Shown piece by piece: positions 11,663 through 23,066 of a stretch of DNA of 64,000 nucleotides (positions within the stretch are counted from its first letter, which is position 1; each line of letters begins with the position of its first letter). Made by a program: the position numbers and the translations under genes. Source of the stretch: Hippasteria phrygiana (lineage: Eukaryota > Echinodermata > Asteroidea > Valvatida > Goniasteridae); contig JAZGUH010000207.1 in assembly GCA_037893225.1 (NCBI GenBank), positions 992,001 to 1,056,000 of the forward strand, given 5' to 3'. The notes beneath the pieces are model-generated. The model was given only the letters and a program-made list of their open reading frames with translations, had not been told where the DNA came from and searched no databases.

Positions 11663-12231
11663 CGACAATGTATAACATGCAATGCATTTAATTAAAGCAT
11701 ATTACGTGTACTTTCGGGATATACCATAATCTCAATTTTCAAATTATGCCACTTTCCAAAATTGGTTTGGTGCTAGGTCACCATTGATTTTGGAAAGTAC
11801 ACTTAATGTTTATATTTCATTTTGAGTAGGGGGAACAAATCAATGTGTGTGTTTTTAGAGAAGACATTTGATTCTACAGATCGATAAATTTATTATAGAA
11901 ATGACGCACGCACAGGTGTCGTGCGTGGTTCAATCCCGTGTACATGTTCCTTTCACCGTCAGAATGTGCAATATCTTGGCAATAGACATGTCAACGCAAC
12001 CATAATTTTGTTCGATCTGGCAAAGTATGCCAAAACGGCTCCTGTGTGATGTTTGTTCTATTGTTACTGTCTGCAGTGCTGGGCGTTCCATTTTCAAGTT
12101 AAAAAAATCCTCTATTGGAGCCTATATATATCTTAACAAAATTTTGTGTGATATATTGGTTGCATTTTTTGTCTATGTTATGCACAATTTTCATTTGTTT
12201 TATTTCTCTAGTTTCGAAAAACCTTTACCAA
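11663..12231. other. Non-coding sequence with a short inverted repeat
   Basis: GTGTACTTTC near 11707 is mirrored by GAAAGTACAC near 11802, perhaps a small MITE remnant. A B-box-like GGTTCAATCCC near 11928 lacks an A box. Confidence 0.35.
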
Positions 12232-12967
12232 CACTGTAAATAAAACACCGTATTTCTTACGGTGAAAAGCATGTATATATTCACTGTGAGTAACCGTAAA
12301 TGGACAACGCGTTACATTTTACGGGCAAATCTGTAAACGGCCGCCCATTACGTAGCAATTGCACGACCAATCAGAAACGAGGAAATTTGTGTTCATAAAA
12401 GTCTGGTTAAATTGCAGTGTTTGGTCCAAAAAATAATACACTTTCTTGACCATAATATGTTTTATTCAAACAATTCCACAATACAATTTAGATCTATTTT
12501 TTACAAACACAGTCAGGTGAAGATTCTCATTACATCTCCGTTTTTATTCAAATATTGAAATTGTTCATGGGAGCCATGAATTTATTATAGTGGGATAAGC
12601 TGAATATAAAGCTAAAGCACGCTTTCGTTCAGTTTGTAGTGTTTAGTAGGTTATTGTAGCATTTATACACTCTACCATAGTAATGTATAATAAGTTACTA
12701 CAGTTAAGTCTTGTTCCCAGTTCATTCATTTCTGTTAATTTGCAGTTAGTTAATTAATGTTAACCTAGCTTCCAGTACTACCTTTTCCGTTATTTTCTAA
12801 AAAAGAATTGTGCCTGTAAAAATTGCAGTATTTACAGACTTTTAACCGTAAACAAATGCTGTTTATCAGTAAATTTAAATACGGTTTGACCGTAAAAAAT
12901 ACGGTAGACGGGTGCCACCTTGCTGCACGCCTTTTAATCGTTAATTGTACGGGATCTTTTTACAGTG
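12232..12967. mobile_element. Inverted-repeat element with CACTGTAAA ends
   Basis: The left end CACTGTAAATAAAACACCG and the right end TTTTTACAGTG are inverted. The interior has repeated CCGTAA/TTACGG words in both orientations. It is 736 bp, non-coding, with no clear target duplication. Related CACTG-type ends occur at 16173, 42679 and 51286. Confidence 0.55.
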
Positions 12968-13014
12968 AAGTGAAACATAGGGTTTGGCATGAAAGGCCGG
13001 GTTTGGCATGAAAA

Positions 13015-13185
13015 GTCTTCCTTGGTAAGAACAGTTACCAGCCAAACTATTTTGGACAGATATTCAGCTGCTGCTTGCTTAGCATGAACATCACATGGAG
13101 TTTTGGCTGGTAGCCTGTTTTTACTGGCTGGTTGCCAGGCAATGTTTTTGTGCTAGGCGGCTCCAAGAAATAAATAGTCCTCAGT
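13015..13185. mobile_element. Diverged relative of the MITE at 29434-29679
   Basis: ATCACATGGAGTTTTGGCTG here matches the right half of the element at 29434-29679, and the surrounding sequence (TTACTGG, GCTAGGCGGCTCC) aligns loosely with its tail. Confidence 0.5.
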
Positions 13186-14149
13186 TTGCTCATTAGTGTC
13201 TGCTAAGCAGAGAAAAGATTGGCTAACCCAGAACACGCTACAAGCCAAATATGCATGCGGTTACTACTGATTTTGACCGTTTCGCGGCAGATTTTTGCGC
13301 CGCTTGTAAATTAATCCCGTATTCTCTGCCAAGCAGCCCGTGTATAAACCTATGCACTTGTGTGCCAACTATTGTGGCGTCCCTACGTATTAGTTGACGG
13401 CACTGCATACAAAGATTGGCCACGCCCACTAAACACGTACCCCAACTACTGCTGTCATATTAAAATGCATTGCCCAATATTTCACCAACGATTTATGCAC
13501 ACATTCGGTAAGTACTTGACTTGTTTTAAACATTATGCATTACAGATGATACTCTTTCCCACGTCCATGTATATAGTTTACAGTACTTTTGATAAAGGGT
13601 GACAACGGGAAATAAAAGTTAACGGCATGCCTTTGCACAGTGAATAAACAAGATGACCAATTTGTAAAAAACAAATGATAAAAATATAACATAAAATCTT
13701 TGGAATAAAGCTCCATGAAACTATATGCACTTTTGCAAACCAAGATTACAATTTTTCATCTGACGATGAAAATTATAGTGGTCACTGGAATTATATACAG
13801 CGCTGCATAATCATCTCGAGTTGCTATTTACGACTTACGAATCATGGAATTTTGAGCAAAAACAATAGCTCATCTTGCCGGTTACCAAACTGCCCATTTC
13901 GGTATAGCTCAATGGAATCGATACTCATTTTGCACTTTTTATAGCTACGATGTGACCGCGAGACCGGATATTAAACAACCTTGGGCTATCCCACGGGTAT
14001 CGATTCTATTGCCTGCTACGCGACACTCGGAAACCTAAGCATAATGAAGACAATCACTGCCTAGCACAGAGAATCGGAAGGCGCGCAGATTGAACACAGC
14101 AAGGCAACGCCCTGTTTAGCAACTCTAAATATTGCCCGGTTCCATGGGC
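13186..14149. other. Non-coding sequence, nothing convincing
   Basis: Contains short unrecognised ORFs. At 13890-14020, GGTATAGCTCAATGG and GGTATCGATTC resemble tRNA A and B boxes, but they are about 98 bp apart, too far for a tRNA. Confidence 0.35.
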
Positions 14150-14985
14150 TAGATAACTTGAAAGTATTTAAAGATATCTTGAAATGATTGCGAGCTATCT
14201 CTGAAAGATTGCGAGATATATACAAACGACTTAAAATTGTCTGAGATATCTTAAAATTGTCTGATTTCAAGATTGTTTTGAAATACAGTGAAAGACAGTT
14301 TGAAATCAATTCCGGGATATGTCTCAATGCATTTCGAGATATCTTGAAATACTTATAAAATATCTTGAAATGAATTCGAAAAATCTGAAAATCTATGTCA
14401 AGATATCTGAAAATGGTACATTGTAAAGATATGTTGAAATGCGTTTAGAGATACCTTGAAATCATTTCAATATATCTCTAAATCCAATTCAAGATATCTC
14501 GAAATGCATTTCAAGATATTTTTCAAATCATTTTTAGATATGTCTATATTGGTTCCGCTTCGCTTCCGCAGGGTCACGGATACGTACCATTACGCGGAAA
14601 CAATCGTTACATTTTAACGATTTCGAGATATCTTGAAATCGATTTCGAGAAATCTCAGAATGATTCCAAGATTTTAGAGATGTTTTTAGAGAATACATTT
14701 AGAGTTGTCTGGAAATGCGTTTCGATATATCTCGAGATGTTTCAGAAATTTGTGGAATGTTTGAGAGATGTGTCAAAACGTTTTAGAGATATCTCAGAAT
14801 TATTTCAAGATATCTCTGATTTTGAGAAACCTCTAAATCATTTCGAGATACAGATATCTCGAAATCATCAGGAGGTATTTATCGCCACCAATTCTTTAAA
14901 GATATCTTGAATTGTCTTCAATAAATCTTGAAATAATGAGAGGTATTTTGAGATATTTGGAGATATCTGGAAATAACTGAAAGCC
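14150..14985. repeat. Degenerate tandem field of GATATC-centred palindromes
   Basis: Variants of TTTCAAGATATCTTGAAA recur roughly every 20-25 bp in both orientations, with AGATATCT at the core. The field is interrupted at about 14542-14625 by unrelated sequence. The unit is its own reverse complement, so both strands look alike. ORFs inside it are repeat-derived. It could be an old satellite or the interior of an inverted-repeat element whose ends have decayed. Confidence 0.7.
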
Positions 14986-15988
14986 ACAGTTTAATGTCAC
15001 TGATGCTCGCTGTAGATTTTAGTTATCATCCATAGCGCATGGAATGGGACATTTTTTTACAGTGTAGAAAGCACTCTGACGCGAGCCTTATGCACAGACA
15101 ACTTCCGAGGTGAAGAAATTATAATGCAAAACAAAGTTCATTTGGCAATAGATACCAGGGACGGATCGTGCCTTTGTAAGGCAAACGGCGAATTACCCCC
15201 ATCCTTGATGAGACAACACCGTTGTCTCTTCAAACCTCGACGAGAGCGGCGAGGCTTGGCAGCCCCAGAACAAACCCCGGTCCTTTTGTCCGCATTAAGG
15301 GCGCTATTCCGAAGGTGAAATATGACAGGCAAGCGGGTCGCACGAGACGGCCGAGCGGATTGATAGATCACGGGGGCCCCGTGTCTGCGAAAGAGGGGCC
15401 CGGTAAACTAGGTCCCGATCGGTAATTGATACCGCCTATTGATGACGGCGATTCTTCATCGGTGACTGAAATTTGGTTCATTTCATGGTGCATTTCCCCC
15501 ATTTTTTCTCTGGAGCGACTGCAAAATTCATCACTTCACGTCACGTTTGCTACAGATCAACACTTTTTTTGTTTTAAGAATGTAACCACGTTTTACAGTA
15601 AAGCGCAAAGGGTAATATACAGAACTGTTTTGTGGGCACAAATATCTGTGTAAAAAATAGAAACAGGTGCTTGAACGCATGCGATTGAATGAGTATCACT
15701 AAAAATGAGTCAAAACAAGATCTATTATCAAGATAATTTATCTATTAAAGAATTGCAGAAAAGAACTTTAAAAAAAGTGCTCCTCGTCAAAAGTGCTTGA
15801 AACTACTGAGAAATATCAGTACTTTTACAGATGTTGCGCAATAAAAAAAAAATTAAAGCAACAGTGCAATGTTTTACCGGAATGGAGAAAGTTTCCAAAC
15901 AAGTTGATAGGGGCATTAGGTTCACGGCGGACGTCACTATGAAGCAACAAGACTGATGACGTCATGGGAATCGCTTTGCTTATAAATA
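14986..15988. other. Non-coding sequence with a GC-rich patch
   Basis: Positions about 15190-15425 are clearly GC-richer than the surroundings and open on both strands. GACGGCCGAGCGGATT near 15348 resembles a tRNA-Leu/Ser A box, but no B box follows at the right distance. No gene called. Confidence 0.35.
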
Positions 15989-16153
15989 TGGGTCATTCCA
16001 TAAATTTGGGGTCCAAAAGTGTGACATTGTTGGTGTCCCATGGTGACATGTATAATATTTTGTAATTCAGGACACATTCTTTAATACCTTCTATCTCCAA
16101 GAGTGATTATGTAAAAATAAACAAATTGGACCCCAAATTTATGGAATGACCCA
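15989..16153. mobile_element. 165-bp MITE with TGGGTCATTCCATAAATTTG ends
   Basis: The left TGGGTCATTCCATAAATTTG is matched by the right end as a perfect inverted repeat that continues through GGGTCCAA. TA precedes the left end, and ACATA follows the right end, so a TA target is possible. This is typical of Tc1/mariner-derived MITEs; the assignment is an inference. Confidence 0.8.
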
Positions 16154-16172
16154 CATACATTCGCGGTAAATA

Positions 16173-16269
16173 CACTGTGGTTAAAATCCACACCATGGTA
16201 TCTGTATCGAACCATCTGTCCAATTGATATACCGCCCTGTGCTAATTTAACACCACGGTTCTTGTAGTG
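16173..16269. mobile_element. Small TA-flanked MITE with CACT ends
   Basis: TA flanks both ends (16171-16172, 16270-16271). The left end begins CACTGTGGTTAAAATCCACA, and the right end reverse complement begins CACTACAAGAACCGTGGTGT. The two align if about 12 bases are lost from the left end. The core GTGGTGTTAA is shared with 47862-47900 and 51286-51330. Confidence 0.55.
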
Positions 16270-17341
16270 TATGACCCCGACTTAAGACAGTTTACATACT
16301 TCAACTGTCACATATGAGGTGATTCAGTCAAACCAGGTAAACTGGTTTGATTGTCACCATAGTTAGCCGTTCACTGCTATTTATTTAATCAACCATAATC
16401 AACAGTAAAAGTCTCATCATAATCAGAAGCAGTGCATAAAATTGCAAAATCAAACCCCATTTGTTCTCGCGTAATGATTCATACCCATTTCAAACCGATG
16501 GAAAAGGTTTGACAAATATTAAGCCTGGTCCTTTCCATCCCATTGGAGGGAAAATGAAAAAATAGCGCGTTTCGTTTTCCTCAGCGGAAAATGATGCGGC
16601 GTCACGGATCGCCTTCCTGTTGCGCATTGATTCCGGCGTTTAAGTCTAACCACCCTTCAACTGTGATTGAAGAGCGACCCATATCATGATCCTCTTGCTA
16701 TCCACTCCACGTGTCCAACCTAATGCATCATTCCAACCCTCACACACTCTGCCTGATTGCCGGGCATTTGTTGATCTTTTTCACCCTTCTACCTTCGCCG
16801 ATCCTACAAGCGAAATGCATCATGCAAGTCGTTGTAGTACACGCCCGTAGTTCCGTTGACAAACTTCTGCCCGTCCGCGGCCAAAAAACCGCCGTCGTCA
16901 CTTCCCAGAGATCACCACACACAAATATTGACTTAGGCAATTAATGTTGGATTGCACTCCCGTCCGCCGCGCGCCTCGTGGTCAATTGAATAAACGGCGC
17001 GGTTTTTTTTAATGATTTTTAGCCCGGGAAAGCTAACTGGAGAGTTAGTCACGGAAATTCAGCCCTTATCTGGGTCTGTGCAGAGTGCTCATATTTATGC
17101 TGCCATTTCTCACCATGCTTCATCACACCAACGCGCACATCCAAACAGGCGCAAAGAGGCCTTTACGCTTTTGGCAATAACACAAATTAGACTTGTATAT
17201 ATTTACAGTGTATAAACCCGATGATCAAAAAATGTTAGAACCCCATCTTTTGGCAAGCATCCAATACACCGTCGCAGTTAATTTGAATTCGCTGCGTCAT
17301 GATGTCAGACATTCCGCCTCACTTTGCGTCTTAAAACCTAG
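16270..17341. other. Non-coding sequence, nothing recognised
   Basis: A short hairpin TCAAACCAG/CTGGTTTGA lies near 16328-16352. A 67-77-codon ORF pair at 16711-16944 is open on both strands but has no motif. Confidence 0.4.
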
Positions 17342-18208
17342 TACACTCTAAGAAAAAAGTACGCAATGTTGAGTAAAATCTTACTCTTTGGGGTAGTAAG
17401 GAGGGAACCCGGTCGTTTAGAGGGTAAACCTTGACACAACGGGGGTTGTGTCAAGTTTTACTCCTAACTTGTGCAAAGATTTTACCCTCAGAAAGACGTC
17501 AAATTTCTTACTCCAAAAAGTTGTGTCAAATTTTACTCAACAGGGAGTAATGCTTCCTTTTAATCCAACTGCTGCGTATTCTTTACCCAAACCATGTTGT
17601 GTTCTGTTTTAAACAGCAGTTGTGTCATTTATTACCCCAAAATGTGTTCAATTTCCATAAATTATGAGTTTACTCTGCAGAAGAACAAATGCACAATAAT
17701 AATAACAATTGAATTCTTATTTAGGAATTAAAATATTTATTTGCATGAATAGCCACTCTACTCTTTCACAGTGCAATGTTGTATCACAGCGTTAAAAGTT
17801 CATTTAATGTTGATTTAGATTTAAACTGTTTCAGCAATATTCATTTCCTTTCTTGTTTTTGTGTGTATAGTTTTCTATACAGACTGCCTGGCTTCAAACC
17901 TTTAAAATTAACAATATATCTTAAATTAATCGAAAATATGAAAATATATAGTTAGACTTTAAGCACTACATATTTTGTAAAGCACAATCTCGACAATATT
18001 TTGTATGCAGTCTGTTTATAAGTTGGCATTATTTTGGTTAGCAACAAATCCAAAATGTCAGTTCTGATGACATTGGGAAAGATAATAAATTTCTTTGTAG
18101 TCATTTAGTGCACGAGGGAAGGTTAAACAACTTAAACTTGGTGCAATTATTCCAACGTCTTCAAATGTAAACATAAATGCTTTCATATTCATAAATCAAA
18201 CATCAATG

Positions 18209-18531
18209 GGAAATATTTTACTTTAATACCCCACCAAAATCGGTCAGGAACATATCTAAATATGTGGCACAACCTGCTATTTCAAGATTTATGTCAGCAG
18301 AATCTGTAAAACCGAGGCAGAAATTGACATGTATTTGAACACTTTCAGTGACCATAACACAGAAAACACAAACATTCTTCCCCAATATTGCACAAAAAAT
18401 TCCCAACAAATGTTTTTAATTTAAAGGTTGTGACAAGTGTTCATATAATTCTGAACACAGATGGATGGTTATTTTCCAAGATTTGCTGTTGCTGACCGAT
18501 TTTGGTTAGGGTATTAAAGTAAAATATTTCT
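18209..18531. mobile_element. hAT-like MITE, GGAAATATTTTAC family, copy 1
   Basis: The inverted ends GGAAATATTTTACTTTAATA are flanked by the exact 8-bp duplication CATCAATG (18201-18208, 18532-18539). The subterminal regions also pair (AAAATCGGTCAG). Non-coding, 323 bp. A second copy lies 0.9 kb downstream. Confidence 0.85.
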
Positions 18532-19110
18532 CATCAATGTTAAAACTTGACAAAAAGCGTACTTACAAACCCAAACATAACGTTTATCACATGTTTTTGC
18601 TTTTCATTTTAGAAGCCAGTGTGGGCTTCTTAATCTCAGAACATACAGACTTGGATATGCTTCTTGACTTCACCATAAATTGTGATGAACAGTATGCAGT
18701 TAGTAAAAAAAACTAGTTGAAAATTAATGGCCAGTTTGACCACAAAATGACACGCGGAAAACAATTCAGATAATACAGAGCAAGTTGACTTATGGTTGTT
18801 TTGTAATGGCCCATTGTATAGTTGGACCTATACTTAGAGTCTGAGCTGGATGTTTCAAGTCGAAGACTTGGAAGGCTAAGTAACATCGGTCCACTGCATC
18901 CATCAGGGTCTTGACCAGCAAGGCTTTCCTCTCGATTGTGGCTACAGATTGTTGAGCCAATCCCCGGAACATGTTGAAAGGCCAACTTCGCAGTGGTATT
19001 GTAGAAACTTCTCAAGACTGGTACCTTCCTGAAAAAGCAAAACAGGTGTTTGTTATTGATACATTTACATTTTGCACGTAATTTATAATGAAACATATTT
19101 CTAATTATTT

Positions 19111-19500
19111 GGAAAGATTTTACTTTAATACCACCCCCCAGTCAGGAACAGAAAAATCTTGCAAAATAAACATCCGTTTGTGTTCAGAATTGTATAAACA
19201 CTTGGCACAACATTTAGTTTTGATACTAATAGGATATTTTTATGCAATACAGGGGAAGAAGGATTGTGTTTCCTGTGTTAGATGTTTTTGGCTAACTTAT
19301 TCATGACAGTGTATGGTCACTCAAAGTGGCACATACATGTTGATTTCTGCCTCATTTTTTTACTGATGATTTTGCTGACATAAATCTTGAAATAAGTTGT
19401 GCCACATGTTTAGACACTTGTTATCAAGGTGATTTGGTTATTTTCCAAGATTTTGCTGTTCCTGACTGATTTTGTTGGGGTATTAAAGTAAAATCTTTCC
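19111..19500. mobile_element. hAT-like MITE, GGAAAGATTTTAC family, copy 2
   Basis: Inverted ends GGAAAGATTTTACTTTAATA. The flanking 8-mers are AATTATTT (19103-19110) and AATTATTG (19501-19508), a 7 of 8 match. Interior words such as GTGGCACAA and TTTTCCAAGATT are shared with copy 1. Non-coding, 390 bp. Confidence 0.8.
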
Positions 19501-19574
19501 AATTATTGTCCTATACTTGCTAGATACATGACAATTTCTTGTCCTTCAAGGTAAATCCAAGAGCCTCTGCATCA

Positions 19575-19950
19575 GTGGTGCTCAGACAACTCGACCGTCT
19601 GTCTGGAAAGTCATGTCGTCCATTGAGATAAGTCATTGAGACAAGTCGTCCGTTGGTACCCTCACGCCGCGCCGCACCGCGCGTGTACACAACCGCGACC
19701 GGGCCGTACCGGGATGGTCCGGGGCCGTGCAGCTAGCTCGTCACCACCGCAAAATGCCACCGCGTCGCCACGCTACATGGCCAGACACGCACATAAAAAC
19801 ACCGCATAAACATCGACGGTCAGCTGTCGTCAGGGTTTAGTCGACTTGTCTCAAGTCGGCTTTTCTATCAACTGGGGAATGATCAAGTTGTCTCACGGTC
19901 GAGTTGTCTCAAATCGAGTTAGTCAACGGTCGAGTTGTTTGACATCCCCG
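19575..19950. mobile_element. Inverted-repeat element with a GC-rich core
   Basis: The left CTCAGACAACTCGACCGT is mirrored near the right end by ACGGTCGAGTTGTTTGAC. Further GAGACAA/TTGTCTC and ACTCGA words occur in tandem next to both ends. The core, about 19660-19800, is strikingly GC-rich (CCGCGACCGGGCCGTACCGG) against an AT-rich background and has no ORF of note. Confidence 0.65.
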
Positions 19951-20498
19951 TATAGTTATAGGCTACAGACATAATCTATACAGCACAAACAGGCTTCTCT
20001 TGCACAACAGGCTAGTATAATTAATTTAACTAAAATTGTGTGTACCTTTTCCATTTGGAAGAGTCTCTTGAATCCTTGGATGATGTTCCGCCGCCTTCTG
20101 TTCTTGATTAACGCCCTTCGAAGAGGATTGCCAGTACTCAGTAGACACGTCGACGAAGCTCAAGCTTGTCAAGTTCATGCGATCTGTAAACAAATCATTA
20201 CATGTACATAAAGCATTGACAGTTACATATGACTTTGAGACCTCCATGACTGTATCGATAAACGAAACGGCCAATCTTAAAACACAGTACTGATTTGACT
20301 AATCAACATAATACAAATGAAAAATAACACCTTCAATCACAGAAGGAAGCTCAGGTAGTGGCAACGCTGTCAGTGTTTGCTGCACGGTGTTCATGCGAAT
20401 GGCGATAATGGCGGCGTGACGGTGATGCACGTGCGCTGTTTGACCCAACAATGCGTTAAATACAACCCAGTACTGAGCACATTTTACTCTGTGTGTAC

Positions 20499-20560
20499 CA
20501 TTTCTTACGTTTTACACTGCTTAAGAGTACATTTCTTACGTTTTACACTGCTTAAGAGTA
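20499..20560. repeat. Two tandem copies of a 31-bp unit
   Basis: The unit beginning CATTTCTTACGTTTTACACT is repeated exactly twice (20499-20529, 20530-20560), inside the 3.4-kb element. Confidence 0.95.
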
Positions 20561-20902
20561 CCATTACACATTGTTTATCACATTTTTACATCTTTGCAGC
20601 GTATCGCTCAAATTGCATCCTTACTCACATGAAGAGTAATACCGAAATTGCAACATTACTCAGTATTGTTTAAGAAAGTACTCAACCATCTTACCTAACC
20701 AGTTTACTCAGCAACATTTTGCACTTCTTTTTTAGAGTGTATATCGATTCATCAGTGTAATTTTGTTTGTGCATGACTGTTTTTCAGGCTGTTTGCGTTT
20801 TGTTTCTTCATTGGTTGGTTAATTGAAAAGTACACATGAATAATGTTTAATTCAATCGATTTTAAAAACAAGCGCCCCGAACAAAGAGCCCCCCCCCCCC
20901 CC

Positions 20903-21045
20903 GAACAAAAACACTGACATTTTGGAGACCGCTAACATATAGGGCAAGATAGCTCAGTTGGTAGAGCGCCGATCCGGTATTGCAGAGGTTGCAGGTTCTA
21001 ATCCCGCTGCTTTCGGGTTTCTTTGTTCACTTTGGGAATGTAAAA
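20903..21045 (+). mobile_element. tRNA-like repeat, family A, copy 1
   Basis: Contains GGCAAGATAGCTCAGTTGG (A box) and GGTTCTAATCC (a one-base variant of the B box), spaced as in a tRNA. No acceptor stem closes, so this is not a functional tRNA. Similarity to the second copy (62590-62738) extends about 38 bp upstream of the tRNA part (GAACAAA...ACTGAC) and downstream to TTTCTTTGTTCACTTT. The upstream and downstream parts are inverted relative to each other (GAACAAAG-type). It may be a SINE, or an inverted-repeat element with an embedded tRNA. Confidence 0.7.
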
Positions 21046-22690
21046 CAGATTTATTGAAGTTGCAAATGAATACTCTAAATCGATGGAGTCATCCAAACAC
21101 CGTCACCCTACAAAGAGAAGCAAGTTGACTTTTTTTTTCAAATCTACTTTTTCTTGACAAATTCCAAACTGCCCCCCCCCCCATTTCATATGCAAATTAC
21201 TTAACATATGTGGCGCTCTCAATGAAGAATAGTCGCTCATCGCAAAAATTAATTTCTAGATTTATATACCATTGAAAAAAACACGTCATGAGCTTTAAAA
21301 TAATGACAGAATTATTAATACCGGAGCAGTTTAAAAATGGTATGATAATTTTAGTTTTATTACATGATCCAGCACTATTGTACAAATCAAGCGATACAGT
21401 TTGTCATTTATTTTCGCACCGCTGAACGGCTCACGCTTAGGACGTAGCCTTGGTATCTCCTAAAAGTGTCTCTCATTGGTGTATTTGTGGAAATATCGGT
21501 CAGATCGGCCAATCAATGAAGAGTTTGAATCACAAGCTGTAAATTGATACCAAGTTTGTTATGATTGCATTCAAAATGGCGATGTACACGAATCGAAAAA
21601 TAACGAATCTTCTGAAGAAAACTAAACACAAATTCCGGTGATTAATTCTCTTCTTTAATTTGTTTTATTGTACTAGAATTAAAAAACGAAAACATAGATG
21701 TTATTTTACATAAACTAGCATTTTATGCAATAAAACGAAAATCGAAAATTTCGACCATCAATGGATTTTGCCTATAGCTTAAAACGGAGAAAAGGCGACT
21801 TCCGACTGGTCCCTTGTGGAAATGGCACATATACTCAAAACAGTCTAGTTCCCAATGGCGATTAGCTGTGCTCATCGCCGACCGTAACAATTTAAAATCG
21901 GAGTGATGCCATTAATCGTCTGTCGCGCTTTAGTTGCGTTAAGACACGGAAGTATTATTATACAAATAACCTGGACTCGCTATACGTCCATGGAGTTGAA
22001 GCCCACTTGAAGCCATTTTACCCTGCTGAATACAATACGTTTGACAACCTTGTCCCCGTGGTATACTTACGTCCTCGTTTCATCATCGTTCTCGATAGTA
22101 CACGTTACGTTAATCACCGTGTCACGGTAATATGGCGGCTGCTATCTTCAGTAGTCATACAGCAGGTATTGCCTTTTGTATTCAAGTAAAATGTGCTCAT
22201 CTAAACCTCCCTAATCCTTTGTGTTTAATTCTTCCAGGTTTTAAATGAATGGAATGGAATGGAATGTGAGGTGCTGGTGTTTATTTTTCATAAGAGATGA
22301 GTGCTGGTATAATACAGATTTTTTAGGTGTGCCAGAGCAGAGCACTTTTGATGATGCTGTGATTGACATGGAGTTTGTTTGATCCACTGAGCCGCGTGCC
22401 TTTTAAGGCTAGTTGCTGCTAGAAACCATTGCTTTATCAGAAGCAGACATTTACAGGCTGCTTAAAGGCAAATTGAATGATGATTTTGGAAAGATGTTTA
22501 TAGTCAGACCATGGAAACAGGAATGGTATTACAAATCAAATGGGACAAGCTTCAAGATCAACCAACCAAACTTAGACTAACCACACTCTTCAGAGAACTT
22601 TGCGGATTTCAGGAAAACGTGTGCCTTTAACAGTTCAGGTTAGCGTAATGTCCCAAGAGTCAAGAGTGAGTCATCCGTTCAAAAGCACAG
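21046..22690. other. Non-coding sequence, nothing recognised
   Basis: A C run lies at 21171-21181 and a short (GAATG)n run at about 22240-22265. ORFs are at most 62 codons. Confidence 0.4.
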
Positions 22691-22835
22691 AAAATCAGAG
22701 GTTGTAGGGTTGGCGACATTTTGAATTTCCAACCCTACCACCCTTACGGTTTTCCTGGGCCCAGAATTAAATAGAGGATAATTCTTCAATAGATTCCAGA
22801 GAAAATATCCAAATTATCAGACCTATAGACCTATA
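22691..22835 (-). repeat. Interspersed repeat, CCACCCTTACGGTTTTCC family
   Basis: Contains CCACCCTTACGGTTTTCC, AGAGGATAATTCTT and ATTATCAGACCTATAG. The reverse complement of the same string of blocks occurs at 61150-61345, and end pieces occur at 45510-45905. Class unknown. Confidence 0.65.
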
Positions 22836-22926
22836 TCATCATGATAAAACCGCTGATTCTTCAAAAGCGTCCGAATAAATAAGTGGAAGTAAAACAATAA
22901 ACAAACATTCGGAATACGATACTATA

Positions 22927-23066
22927 CAAATAATGAATGTTTATGAGTGCGATGGTAAGAATAATTTCATGAGGTGACAGATTGAATGTTCCATTCCACG
23001 AGGCGAACCATTGCACGAATGTGAAACATTCATTATTTGCTTTATACAACGCCTGAATAAATCCGA
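22927..23066. repeat. Palindromic repeat, AATAATGAATGTTT arms
   Basis: AATAATGAATGTTT at 22929-22942 is mirrored at 23024-23037, and the adjacent AGTGCGATGGT pairs loosely with ACCATTGCACGA. A further inverted partner of TTTATACAACGCCTGAATAA (23041-23060) lies at about 23560-23585, so the family may extend over 600 bp. Confidence 0.55.

Larger units (their letters stand above)
17344..20739. mobile_element. 3.4-kb inverted-repeat DNA element with nested insertions
   Basis: The left end CACTCTAAGAAAAAAGT and the right end (reverse complement CACTCTAAAAAAGAAGTGCA) are inverted, continuing through AATGTTG and GAGTAAA. TA flanks both ends (17342-17343, 20740-20741), as in Tc1/mariner-type insertion. 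The left subterminal 300 bp repeats GTGTCAA/TTTTAC words. I found no intact transposase. Nested inside are elements at 18209-18531, 19111-19500 and 19575-19950. The size may reflect captured sequence rather than an autonomous copy. Confidence 0.65.

Noticed and set aside
13902..14010. tRNA or SINE head from A-box-like and B-box-like words
   Set aside because: The boxes are about 98 bp apart, far more than in a tRNA, and no second copy was seen.
14542..14625. CRISPR-like array formed by the GATATC repeats
   Set aside because: The spacing is irregular, the repeats are degenerate and self-complementary, and the genome is eukaryotic; no cas genes are present.
19028..20183. Two exons on the minus strand (20183-20046 and from 19028) with good splice signals
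   Set aside because: No frame stays open through both: the most open frame of the first exon reaches a stop six residues after joining, and the others have stops within the first exon.
20941..21015. Functional tRNA gene
   Set aside because: A and B boxes are present but the acceptor stem does not pair, the B box is altered, and a second dispersed copy shares flanks.
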